This document shows, one piece after another, positions 22,714 through 36,100 of a stretch of 64,000 bases of DNA. Positions within the stretch are counted from its first letter, which is position 1. Each line of letters opens with the position of its first letter. Made by a program: the position numbers and the translations under genes. The stretch covers positions 5,278,071 to 5,342,070 of the forward strand of contig NC_087380.1 of the NCBI RefSeq assembly GCF_963675165.1. Direction: 5' to 3'. The notes under the pieces are model-generated. The model worked only from the letters and a program-made list of their open reading frames with translations, was not told the DNA's origin and ran no database searches. This DNA is from Halichondria panicea (lineage: Eukaryota; Porifera; Demospongiae; Suberitida; Halichondriidae).

Positions 22714-25700
22714 ATGAGTGAAGAAGACGTAACACGTTTCACTGCCCCAATTATCATCATTATCGAGTTTTTACTAGCTCTGGTACTAGCTGTCTACCTG
22801 TTGTACCAGTATGGAGACATCAAGAGGCAAAATCCGTTTGTTACAGTGTGTACTCTGATCATTTGGTTCATGAGCTTTGTCATCATCTTCCTTCTTCCTG
22901 TCGACGTATCATCAGTAAGTATCTGCTTGCCCTTCACATCTTTGTATAATTATGTTCCCAGAGCTGCCTTTGAGGTGATTTATGTACCTTGTTTACACGT
23001 ACACAGGGTTTCTATGAGTTGTGCCTAAGCCATCAACAAGCTAGCTCACCTGAACCACCTGCTCAAAACACTTGCATACAACTGACGGACAATGAAACTA
23101 AAGGCGTCTTAACATGTTCAAGCCTCGTATGCCCAGCTAGTACTGACCAAAACTTCACAATGTTTAGGCAACGCTGTGTTGACTGTTGTTTTCAGCCATA
23201 TTCATTTGTGTGCCCCTTACCCTTGGAGGTTATCTGGTACATCATCTATTGGCTTTTCTTCATACTTTCATGGTGAGACCTCCACCATGTGCATGTATAC
23301 ATTTCAGGGATATTAAGGTCCGTTTATAGTGATAGAGGATTCAACAGTGAGTTAATTGTCTGGTACAATGGTGTGAATATTATTCATAATTACAATATTC
23401 AACTATTTGCATGTTCATTGCGCACCTCCATCCACTTGCCATGTCAATAATACACATACCTACACCCAACAGGATAGTGCTGCCTCTGGAGCAGTCCTAC
23501 GTGCTGGCCAGCTACTTCAGCTTCTGGAAGAAGATAGTGAGAGCACTGATCGAGAATGCTATCTTTTACGCCACCTTTCTCGTCATATTTGTCATACTCT
23601 TCATCTACCTGGTTGTCGTCGAGAAGATTGTTGCTTTGTAAGCCAGTCTGTGTGCTACATGTACATACATACTGCTCATTGAGTGCTTGTGTAACGAATA
23701 AATGACCCGTACTGTACTGCCTACAATAGGTTCAAAGTATGACTATGGCGCTTCTATGTTTGCTATTTGCTGTACATCTCAGGGATCTGTTCTACTAATA
23801 GTGTGTTCGAAGTCTGTGTGCTGGTATTAAAAAAACCGCTGAGAATTCGTATACCGCACTGCTTTAATACAGTACATGCATGTACATGTAAGCACTACAT
23901 ACCCCCTTCAGAGAGAATCTCCCTTCCCTGCTGGCCACTGCGTCCAACACCTGGGGGCTGATCATCCTCACCGTATTGCTAGGATACGGACTAGTGGAGG
24001 TACCCAGGTCAGTGCCATTCTGATATTCCTGTCAGACATATTCCAGTCAGACATTTAAAAGTACAGCTTGTCATCAATACTCTGAGAGCAGACACTCTGA
24101 CACATACATGTACTAACACAGGTCCCTGTGGAATACGTCGAGGAGGACCTACTCCCTCAACCACTGCTACTTCAGTGCCTCCAAGCTTTACATCGACATG
24201 TCAGAGAGGGAGGAAAAATTCAAGGAAGTAATTGAGGTGTGTGCTGTGTGTGCTATGTGTGTGGGGGTGGGGCTGGGGCTGTGGCGAGCGGATATGTGAT
24301 GGTACTGTGTTGGAGAGCTCAGGCAGTAGAATGCAATAGAATGATAGTGGTCAGGAATAGATGCCTGTGTACATGTAGTGCATAAAATTTAATGTTTAAA
24401 GTGTGACGGATATTAAGGGTTGCAGTCAGCAACGGTGTAGGTAGCTTGATTCTACAGTATGTTACATGCAACATGTACTGTAAACACATAGTAGGATGCT
24501 ACAATTTGTGTACAATGAATGCACATGTATTATTAGTAAGATTATCTTCAATACGCTTTCTCTTCCTTCTCTGTAGCGTGTGACTCAGGTAGCCCGTAGT
24601 GTTCACTATAATGACCCGTTTCGTAAGTACATCAACGTCATCATCAAGAAGTTCCCTAAAGAGATGCAAGGAGAGTTTAGCAAGGGCCACGACGATTACG
24701 AGGACTTCAGGTACACACACACACAAGATTGTAAACGTACTGCATTACATGTATCTAGCATCTTGTACCTGTTATTATTACATAAAACCCATGCCTTGTG
24801 AAAGGCACTCCACTCTACCTGTTCTATAGATATGTGTTTGTTTCTACATGTATACATACACAAAGTCATCTACTAAGTGGTCACACGTAGGGCATTAATA
24901 AACGTGTACATTTAGTAAAATTTTTTAATGTGTCGTCAATGTTATTTCAGGAGTGGAGAGGACCCTCTCACTAAGCGCTCTCTGGAGTCTCTGCTCAAGC
25001 AAAGCATGAAGGCTGTCAGATACTTCAACAGCACCAAGATGTGAGCAGCACGTATTTTTAAGTATCAGTGCAATGTTTAATAGCAAACTACAATAGTTGG
25101 CAGTGATTGTGTGTTAAGGGTCATGCATAATTATGTATTGACCACTCAAGCGTGTATAGGGCCGCTAGCCTGATGTCTTTAATTATAGCCAGGGCCGTAG
25201 AGTGTACATTAATTGATCACATAGTTATGACATACATGTAGCCTAGAGCAAAACATTCAGAATTGTTTTCCGCGTTGCTTTATAGTGTTGTTACTGTTAA
25301 CTAGTATGTATTGTTTGTTCCCTGCAGTCACTGGCTGGCCTTGACTGACCAAACCTTGCAGTTGGAGGACGTGGAGCTCAACGCCACTAAGAAACCACGG
25401 TTAGTCTCAATTATACATGTATGTACTGGCTCTCGACAGGCATGATCTTTAGGCTTAAATTGTGTTGCACATTGTAAGTCTCTTGTTCAGCTGTTTTGGT
25501 TGTTTTGGGTGAACGCAACTGTTTCGTCTATTCTTTCTGTTTGTCCACACCCACTTGTTTATTATACAACAATGTGCTTTCAATACGAATCATGTATGCA
25601 TGTGTTTAAAACACCAGAGTAACTTAATTCAATTCGCCATCACCGAACGGTTCTCAACTACATGTATATGTACCCAGGGTGTTATACAGGATTTTGAAGT

Positions 25701-28386
25701 AGAGAGGGGAAATGAGAAAAGTAACCAGAAAATGTTGCTAAAAAAAGGTCAACTGTTATCTCAATACCCAGCTATGGACACTCAGTCATAATTGAAAGGG
25801 GGGGATACTCCCTTCCCCCCCTCCTGTATGACACCCTGGTTCCCTTTAGCTTGAATGCACATGTGTTATGCACATACATTGTACGTACTGCAGGATATTT
25901 GAGTCCTCCTTGAGGAAGAAAACGGAGTCCTGGTACACCACTCCTCTTGCAACAGCAGGTAACACCACACCATTCCCATTTACGTACCTATAAGTATATG
26001 CGCATATAATTATGTACTAACCCGTTGCTAACGGCCTACTGTTACTATCTCGCTCAGTATTGTTCACTTGGTAGTCAGTCAATCTTCCTGTTTTGATCGA
26101 AATATTCAGTCTACCACATTTTAAAATTACTGTACTGAATAGTATAGCAGCTCGATCTCCTAGCCTGGGTATTTGAGTATACTTTTGCCCACCTTGCTCT
26201 ATGTACTGCCACTCTCACCCCTTAATGCAGAGTGGTACTGGAAGTTATGGTTCCGGCCGTGGAGTTACCGAGTGGCCGCTATCTTCCTGGCTCTGCTCTC
26301 TATCATGATAATCTGGTCGGAGGTCACCTTCAGCATTCAGCAGGTATCACTGCTGCCCTTGCTAGAGAATATAGGTTGTCTTGAAGTTTTACATGTCCCA
26401 TATAAAGATTAGATCCACGTTATGTACTGTTTAATAGGGGAAAAGTGTCCATTGTGGTCACCCTGTCTACATTGTACATGTACATGTATAATACTGTCCG
26501 GTTAATACACCCTAAGGCATTCATTCATAGCATGTGTTTTAACCTGTGTTAGCAGGCAACCTCTTCATTACATCGCCTGTCCAAGGGTGACCATTATACA
26601 AACAGGTGTCACTGTACATGTACGTGCATATATTGTAATAATTATGTTAATAACCACACACAGAACCTTACAGCCACCCTTATTAGTTTATTCACATACT
26701 CAACTCTAACCCTAACTCATAACTGACAGCCCCACCCCCCTCCCTTCGTGTGCAGGTGCAACCCTCCCTCTCCATATTTGCCGTGATAGCCCACAAGTTG
26801 CATGAGGTTGGTAACTACATCTCAGTGGAAGTGCTCTCCATCTGTGTTGTGGCCTACATGAGTATATGCTCTTACTACACTGTGTTCAAGATACGCATAT
26901 TCAATCTCTACTACCTGGCGCCCAATCATGCCACTGATGAATACTCACTCCTCTTCAGCGCAGTGTGAGTGCTCCTAATAATAGCCGCCCTTGTACAATG
27001 TCCTTAACAAAGAATTGTGCGCTGTTTGTACGATATGCATGAAAGAAGCGGTGCGCATTGTACTGTAGCACAGGTTTTGAACTCATTACACATGTAGCTT
27101 AATTTAGCTACCGTATAGCGTGTAATTTTCGTGGGGCAAAATATTCGTGGTTTTTGTGGTTGGAAGTCTGACCAAGAATATTTTACCCACGAATGAAGCG
27201 ACCTTGCCTACCTTTACCTGCAAGTGCAAGCTCCAACCACGAAAATATTACCCACGAAATGTCTCAATATTGCTGAACCACGAATATTTTGTCCCCCGAA
27301 AATTTACCCGCTATACGGTAGTTTAGTGTTGATGCACGTACATGTAGAACCATTGCATACACACTTACGAGATTTCTTGAGACATTAAGAATTGAATGTC
27401 TGGATACTTTGTTACATCATAGATTGAAGAGTTAGAGGGATAGGAAACGGTTTGTATCTCGAGTAACATCCGCGCTACGGTGCGGTTTAATCGAGGCCAT
27501 CACAACAATATCTATTTCTACACTCAGTGCATAATAAACTACAAGTAACTGTGCTTAGTCCGTGAAACTCACTTATATTTCAAGGTCTATACCTATTGTA
27601 GTAGTCATAACCAGCACGCTTACACGTTACATGTTCCAATAGCTCTAAAGCAGCCTTGGGAACATATAACTTTATTGGAAAGTCTCTTTTTACTGGGTGT
27701 GGTCAGTCATTAGCAAGTACTACACGTGGCTCATGGACTAGGCGTGTTTTAAGTTGCTGAAAGAGATTATGTCTCGAGGAAACACAGCTTTGGGAGTTAC
27801 CCGGCAAAAGTGTGCTTAATAGCCTCGTTCATAGGGCGTAGCGCGGATAATTTTCGAGGCTCCACTGCAGATTCAATGTAAAATCATCACGTGCACCACT
27901 CCGTTTCCTATCCCTCTCTCTTCAATCTATGGTTACATCAACTTGACGTCTGTTTCATAATTATGCTTCTGATTATGCTTGCGTGTAATGTCTGCAGTCT
28001 GCTGAGTCGACTTGCCCTGCCCATCTGTCTCAACTACCTCTACATGATAGCAGTGGTGGACCTGGTGGCACATCCTGACCCTCAATACCCTCGACCTGAG
28101 ACCGCTTTCGCCTTGGTAAATCATCTTAGACTATAGTGTTTCATTTATATACATGTACTTTGGTACGTATACATGTACGTTTACTGTTTTGTATTATATA
28201 CTTTGTGCGGTACATGTGGTGTACTCTGAGTATCTCACTAGGCACAAAGTGACCTTCGCTTTAGTTTGGGTGTCCTGCTCTCTAAATTAGTAGTGGCGAT
28301 ACATAATACCTGTACTTTTTCATTGTCAATCGTTCATTACGAATAATCACACATTGTACACTACACTACACTACACTCCACTAGTC

Positions 28387-28451
<65 letters not shown>

Positions 28452-29349
28452 AGGCCACGGGCAACACAGACCTTATCCCCTGGCTCACCAACTACTTCTA
28501 CATCTATTACCCAATAGCCATCCTCCTGGTGTGCATAGCCACTCTGCTCAGTTTGGGCAGCCGGCTAGCCTCACTGCTAGGCTACCAAAAGTTTATTGGG
28601 GAAGATGACTTTTCTATGGATTATATAGAAGAGGGCAAGACACTCATGAAGAGAGAGCGGAGGATCAGACAGAGGCATCTCAGGGACTTTGGGAAGAAAA
28701 TGGTGTGTGTGGTTGTGTATAATAATAATACATGTACAAGCAGGTAGGCCAGATTCACTGTATACAGTACATTATTTTGGTTTGGTACCCTAATGTGTGT
28801 TCCTGGTATTGCCTGAGCAGGCAAACAGTCCCCCATTACGTGTACAGGTACTTGAATGTGGCCTGAAATCACTGAAATTTGGCATGTGTACATGTGTAAG
28901 TCACTGTGTTAGGTTAGAAGGTTTTGGTATTGTACATTTTGTTGTTAACTTTTTCACTCCCCCACCCCCCCACCCCTCTCCCACACACACAGTCCCGTGA
29001 CCAGTTGCCTGTTGACCTGCTCAGAGAGACCAGAGACAGTGAGAGAGCTCCTCAGAGAAGAAGGGAGAGCATAGACAAAGATGACGATGATTCAAAACTA
29101 GGACGATTCCTCACTAGAGCAAAGAGTGCAGCCAGAAAGGGCAAAGAAGGGTTAGTCGCAAAGTACAAAGCAACCAAGAACCGTGCAGGGAAACATGAGG
29201 ACTCTGTCGAATTGTTGCCTAGCAACTCGAGCTCGGAGGAGTTGCAGAGATCGGCTCGAGTGGCAAGTAGTGTGAGGGTGGAGCGAGGGGCGGGGCATGT
29301 GTCCAGATCCAATGCCCCACCCCCTAGGGACTTGTTCAATGACTTGTGA
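22714..29349 (+). CDS. LMBRD2: LMBR1 domain-containing protein 2
   Basis: Exons 22714-22914, 23007-23272, 23473-23637, 23912-24007, 24122-24236, 24577-24710, 24951-25040, 25328-25399, 25894-25958, 26231-26343, 26756-26964, 27998-28115, 28454-28702 and 28993-29349 total 2,250 nt (749 aa; human about 695). The LMBR1-like fold is clear: an N-terminal TM, FILPVDVS-type ends, [33 protein letters not shown], then [13 protein letters not shown] and [27 protein letters not shown] and RDLFNDL at the very C-terminus also match. The hydrophilic loop [13 protein letters not shown] resembles the vertebrate coiled loop. LMBRD2 has been linked to beta-adrenergic receptor signalling at the plasma membrane. 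Intron 12 ends in a long CA repeat that abuts the exon 13 acceptor. Confidence 0.94.
25674..25839. mobile_element. Short inverted-repeat element in LMBRD2 intron
   Basis: CCAGGGTGTTATACAGGA at the left pairs with TCCTGTATGACACCCTGG at the right. It is 166 bp, with a C/G-run interior like family D but distinct termini. It looks like a MITE. Confidence 0.6.
27109..27320. mobile_element. Family C MITE, copy 2
   Basis: It begins TACCGTATAGCGTGTAATTT and ends AAATTTACCCGCTATACGGTA. It is 212 bp and lies in LMBRD2 intron 11. The interior contains repeated CACGAAAATATT-like words in both orientations. Confidence 0.75.
28389..28449. repeat. (CA)n microsatellite
   Basis: A nearly uninterrupted run of about 30 CA units. 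It ends directly before CTCAG, the splice acceptor of LMBRD2 exon 13 at 28454. Confidence 0.95.
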
Positions 29350-30141
29350 ACTAGTTTTTCATGTCACATAATTATCGATTATGCAAGCACTCCTGATTAT
29401 TACTTATGGTGAGAATTATTAGACAGGTGTATTATTTACTTGCCAGTTATAATTTTTATATCAATGCAATCTATGATTATGATTAATAATTATTACTACC
29501 TGTAATTAGGGGGATCGAGGCGTTTTGTAAAGTAACGTGGGTGCATGCATGATCATGAGCTATATAGGGGCTTGTTGATTTCTCGTGTTGGAACGCAATC
29601 AAAATAATTAATTAATGCCCAACATTGAATTTGTAGGTACATACTGAATCGAATTTGAACATGCATAATACGCATATTAAATTATGTACAAGGGCACATG
29701 GAGGTACATAGATGTCTCAGATGTCTCATACATAATATAGCCTATAGCTGATTCTGCAGGGGCCAATTTGATAACATAAATTTTACTACAGGAACGTACA
29801 TTGTAGGATACATGCTTATAATGATTATTAAACTATACAGTATAATTATAATTATACTGACATGCATCATGTTAACAAACCCTATTGAAATTTTGTGATA
29901 AATTAAAACAACGAGTATGTCACTCTAAATCGTTACTGCATGATGGTCTGAAGTTGTAAATGTTGTATAACAGTAACTGCATATAGTACAGTAACAAGTG
30001 ACAGGAGTAAAAAAAATCAGGTAAACATGTACTGCATTGGTATCAAAATAAAAATAATAAGGTGAGATAATGCTGAACTAAAAGAGCACTGAGAATTACA
30101 GAAATAGGGAAAAGAATAAAATGTGTACGCAACAATTATGA
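29350..30141. other. Convergent 3' spacer LMBRD2 / PDZ scaffold
   Basis: The spacer is 792 bp, strongly AT-rich, with many AATTAT words. It should contain both 3' UTRs. No open frame with family resemblance was seen. Confidence 0.5.
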
Positions 30142-33100
30142 CTACTCTGTCCTCATCACAGTCAATTTAATATCTCCCTTGAGTTGTTTGAGTGTTTCCA
30201 CAGCTTGCTTGTGAGTCACATTCTCAAAGCTATGTCCGTTCACAGTGAGGATCTGGTCGCCCAGTCTCAGCCGTCCGTCTTGGCCAGCTGCACCCTCCTC
30301 AAACACAGACTTGACGTAGATAGGTAGGTCGCCATGTTTAGAACCTTTACCACCCACGATGCTGAAACCAAGACCGGACGGCCCTCGGTGGAGGTGGATC
30401 ACCTGGACACTGTGTGTGTGAGGAGGGGGGAGTTCGTCTATGAGCACTTGAAACATCGTTAATATAATTATATGTAATCAGATAATACTAGCTTTAAAGG
30501 GAGCACATTGCATGTGCTATAATTACATGTATGTGTGTGGAGATTTTATTTGCTAGAATGTGTGGGCCATAATGTGGCCATAATAAAACTAGAGCACTGA
30601 AGTGCAAACCCTCGGCTGGTGACATGATTATAAAGAAACCAGAAGAGTGATATAATGCAGTGCGTAGTGATGTATGACTGAGCTGTCTAGCACAGCAACT
30701 CAGGAGCAATAAAACTAAACCAGACTGGAGACATGCTGAAACATTGAGAACAGAGTTTTAGTTGTACATGAGGTCCTAGTCTAGGATCACAGCAAAGAAG
30801 CCTGGAGTCTCAGAGAAGTATGACTCTTGGATGGAGTAGGATCCCAGAGTCAGCTAACAAGAGCAACAAACAAGTCACAATTCTAGCTTTCTATTGTAGT
30901 GACCCTTTTCCACTGTTTTTGGTACGGAATCACTTCAGCTGTAAATACGGAGGGTGCCTCGAATAAAGGCCGCGTGTATAGTGTTGGCTAGCTAGCTGCC
31001 AATGTGCAAGTTAGTTTATGCTCGCTTTTATTCGACAACAAAGCTCTAACATCGAAATCTACTATTGTTAAAACTAATAACTTATTGTGTTAAGGCTATC
31101 CATGCTGTAAACGCAGTGCTGTGGCAGCCAGGTGAGCAGATCCTGAACTTACAAACAGACAAACAAACAAACAGACAAACCAAACGACTACTATAACCCG
31201 TGGCCGCCCACGCGTCTCGGGTTAACAATGTTGCCTATAATTAATATACAGGCAGAGGCAATGAAAATATTGCAACCTATACACATACAGGCCAAATACT
31301 AGCAAGTATATAGGGGTTTTGCTAATGAAAGCCAAGAGCATGCACTTACTTGTACTTTTCGTCTGGGCTTAACACGGGCATATCGATGTCGGTGTCCCCA
31401 TTAGCCACACCCCCTCCTCTATACCCACCAACATACTGGTGATGCATGTACTCGGGGGCATAGTCACTGGTGGGTGTTGAGTCAGCAACTCTGGCGTACG
31501 GAGGGATGATGCGATCATGACCTGTAATGCAAAGGAAAAGTAATTACTCACAACCACACTTTTAAGGATGGTACACGTAACAGTATAGTGATCCAATTTG
31601 CTACATTTTATACTATAACACACTTAAGGAAATGCACATAAGTTGTGATCAGTGGGTTACAGGGTAGGTAAAGATTTGAATACTGAGAACGCATTCAAGG
31701 CAAGGGTTCTATGGTTATAACAGCTACATGTAGTACACATCATTGTACATCGTAATCATATACTGTAACAGTAGCATTTCAGGCACATTACTGAGCAACT
31801 AAGTATACTTACCTGTAGGTTGTCTTCCTGTGGCTCCATATGGGTACTCCGGAGGAGGGGGGAACGTCTGAAATGCTTTCGGATCCCCTGATGATGTCAT
31901 ATCCAAATCACCTGATCGCCCATATTCCATTCGCTCGTGTGGAGGATGTGAGGGTGTGAAGGCATGAGGAGGGTGGAGCACTTCCAGAGAAACCTTGTTT
32001 CCACAACTCTGCACAACACAAACAAGCCTAATTGTGTATTTAGGAGGTAATAGTGCAAGCCTTGTATAAGGGTAAGAGGTGGTGAAACAACTGCTGCACA
32101 AGCTATACATCTGGTCACACAGTACACACCGTACACACCGCACATACACACATGCTCACCTGCAACAGATGCACTACAAAGTCTTGTCTAGCCGTGGACA
32201 CATCTTGCCCATTAATAGCGAGGATCTTATCTCCAGGGTGTATGCGACCGTCTAGATAGGCAGCTTTGTTCTGGACAACATTCTGTACAAATACACCACT
32301 TAGGGGGTGGTCCTCCTGCTCACAAATCATGAGCCCCAAGCCTCCCTGGTTGGGTTTCACCAGTTCAATGAGCTCCAGGTTGCTAGAGTGATCGGCAGGG
32401 GAAAAGGGAGGGACAGAGTCTACTGTATGGGAGAAAGGAATGGATGAAATTGCATGACTGCTATTGTTTGGGGCGAAATACGCAGGGTCAGTAGAAATCG
32501 TAGTGACCAGCAGAGTTAGTGACCATTATCATGACTAAGGATTGTGAAACTTTACACCAATAGATTATAATGTATTACATGAATGTACACTGATTTATAG
32601 GCTAAACGTGATACTTGTCTAGAGGTGGTAATGTAAGTCTCAACGACCAACGACTGACTATAGCATGGGCAGATCTCTGTACACGTAGAAGCATATTCAT
32701 TCTGAGTACTAAGTGCATGCTAACCTTCATTCAGGCTCAATTTGGAGGTGGATTTGCTGGTCTCTCTGAGTACAAGGAGGTGTACAAATGCTGGCGATGT
32801 CTTTATCGTTTGCATGGCCTCATCACGAGTGAGCTCCTCCATCGCAGTGTTGTTAACCATCTTTATCTGATCACCCGGTTTCAGACGCCCATCTTTGTCC
32901 GCAGGGCTGTCTGGGACAATACATTGAATGTATATTCCCAAGAGTGGTGAGTCCATTCCTCCAGTGAGAACCAAGCCCAGGTCATGTGTTCCCATGAATA
33001 TTATAATCTCACATTCCTTAAGGGGGGTGATATCTGTGAGAAGAGCAATTTTAGGAGTTGCAATGATAATATATGTTTGCAACACAAAAAGCGGTTACTT

Positions 33101-36100
33101 ATGCACCTACTCAGGGGCGGAACCTGCTAGGGGGTGGTTTTTAGGGGCTCAAGTCCCCCTTTTTGTAAAAACTACTTATTGTTAGTTTGAGGTTACAACA
33201 ATTTTGCCACTCACTTGCTAGACTACAACCAGGTCTAGCGACTAAGGGTATAAAGGATCTAGACCCTAGTAGAGCACTGAAGTTACTAACCCTCGGCTAT
33301 GGACATGAATAATAGAGTGTTATACAATAAGTGCAGTATAGTATGCACGAGCATACCATGGAAGCTGGCTAAGCAGCTCATTCATTTCATAATAGGAAAG
33401 TTCAAAGGTCAAATAGCTAAAAGTCGCCTCCGGCGGGGCGGAAGAAAGATGCTCCCCCCCTGGGCAGTTTAGCTAGCCGCCCAACAGGGCTTCACCCCTT
33501 CTAACTATCCTCCCCTTTGGATCCTCCCTTGCTACTGTCATACACTCTCTAATTTCCAAATGCACAGTCATACCTTCTACTTCACACCTTCTACTTCACA
33601 CCTTCTACTTTGTACTTCACAAACACCCTACCTTTATCTTTCTGCTCAAAATACTGGAAGCCCTGCTCAACCTCCCTCTCAGTTAGGGGTTGAGAGCTGC
33701 GGTTGGAGTAGTATGACATCCTGTTGCTGTCCACCTGTGCCACACCCGCTCTCTGCAGGATTCCCGGGCTCCCCATTTTGGGTCCTGTCTTGCCATCACA
33801 GTCCACACTGACAGGACGACGTCTAGACGGTTGCTTGAGTGAGCCTGCATGGGGAAACATTGTCATGTGCAGGGTTTCATCTAGTGTGGGGGGGGGGACT
33901 GGGGTGAACCTTCCCCCCCCAAAATGCTCATCTTCCCCCCCCCCCAAATGACATCATCACATTAGTACTATCTATGATGTGAAATATGTAACTAGATCTA
34001 CTGTAATGCACTAGCATGTAATAGGTGGTGTGGTCAACAAATGTGGGAGTGGCCAAACATTTTGCGGCGTGCGTAAACCTTCCTCCCCAAACTTTTAATC
34101 CTAGATGAAACCCTGATGTGAGCTATACTATACGTATACAAACCATGCAAAAAGCTAGTGCACAGTATGGATCATTTAAAGCAGGAAATTCAAATGATGT
34201 GGTGCATTTCCTGTGCATGGGAATTCCTGAGATTTGTATAAAAGGTTGAATGTTTACAAGTTCAAATAGTCTAATATCAAGTCATGATTATAAGCATGGC
34301 CACTAAGCAGCTACTACTCTACCTGCTATGTGCCCTTGCTTTTACTGCAGTAGTACAAGCTACAGAAGTGAGAGAGTCAAGGCCAATTGCATTAGTGAAA
34401 CCGACAAGTAGCATAGTCTATACTGATCGAGCTAACAATACAAACGATACTTGTGGGACAAACACAAACTGTCCTATCTGGGCAGAATGTAATACAGGAG
34501 ATTGTGTGTGCAGTGAGAATCTACCAGAATCATTAAAATGTGCTGAGCATACACTACAATTATCAGTGAGGATGTGTCACTGTGTGACTTTGGATGACGT
34601 TTCTGGAGACATTATCGAAGGGAAATGCTTCGTGAACTGTTTCAATGACAACTACAGAGATCATTATTATCTACAGCTTCCACAAAATACGTCCAGACTG
34701 AATTACTTCATGTGTGAGAAGTGGTGGAACAGAACAGGACCATTGTGTGGAGAGTGCTTACCCGGACACAGACCTTTGGCTTACTCTTACAATATGGCGT
34801 GTGTGAAATGCCCTGAGGGAAACAATAACATCTGGAAGTACATTTTAGCAGCTTACGGTCCACTGACAGTGTTTTATTTCATTGTTTTATTCTTGAAAGT
34901 AAATGGTACTTCTTCTCATCTTCATGGATACCTAATCTTTGCTCAACTATTTGCATCACCTGCTTTTACTAGAACACTTGACCTCGCAATCCACGAGCGA
35001 TACGATAAGGGTAGTAGTGGCATTGTATTTCCAATCCTCACAACTGCGTATGGAATATGGAACTTAGATTTCTTCAGATGGTTATATTCCGACCTTTGTC
35101 TTGATGTGTCTACACTTACAGTTTTAGCTCTGGACTATGCAGTGGCTATCTACCCACTTTTGTTGACTGTTGTCTCTTACATACTGATTGAACTACATAG
35201 TAAAAATGTTAGGATAGTGGTTATCTTGTGGACCCCATTTCGATGGTTGCTAACACGTTTTCGTAGAAAGTGGGAAAGTAGGACCACAGTGATCGATGCA
35301 TTTGCAACGTTCTTTCTACTCTCATTTGTCAAAATTGCATGGACTTCGTTTGATATCATTACCCCAGTTCAGGCTACCAGTGTGGGAACAAATGAAACAG
35401 AGTGGGTTTACTATTTAAATGCAACTGTTGTATTCTTCGGAACTGATCACTTACCGTATGCCATCGTAGCAATTGTCTTCTGTTTTGTACTCATTATTAC
35501 TTCAATGCTGTTTCTACTGTTCTATCAAGCTAAATCCACACAGAGGACACTGAACTGCTTGAGACTTCATCACCAGTTAATAAAAGCTGTTATGGACTCA
35601 TTCCAGGGCTACTACAAGAACGGAACAGAAAGAACGAAAGATTATCGATGGTTTGCAGCCGTACCTTTGATTGGACAATTCGCAATACTTGTTTTTTACT
35701 CGATGGCTCTCGATACCAGCATGTTACTACCTGAAACAGTTGTCGCCGTCTTCATCATGTTGCTAACGGTAATTGTGCAGCCCTATAAAAATCAGTTTGC
35801 ACATTATACAAAAATAGATGTTACATTTTGGGCTATCATTGCTCTCTGCTCTACTGGAGCCCGGGGAATATTCTATACATCACATTTAGAGACTGAAATT
35901 ATGAGTGGTATCCTCATCGTGGTGTATTTTTCTCCAATAATCTACATATCCTGTGTCTCTAGCTACTGGATTCTCTCTAAATTGAAACTGAAACAAAAGA
36001 TCTTTCGGATTAGAAACTGGAGAAGAAACCAACACATTGAGAGTGAACTTGAAGCAGTTTTTCCCGATCGAGTTGTTAACCCAGAGAACTACCAAGAAGT

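Noticed and set aside
28924-29000. Upstream extension of the last LMBRD2 exon
   Set aside because: The open frame before 28993 runs through a pyrimidine tract and CACACAG acceptor. It is intron, not coding.
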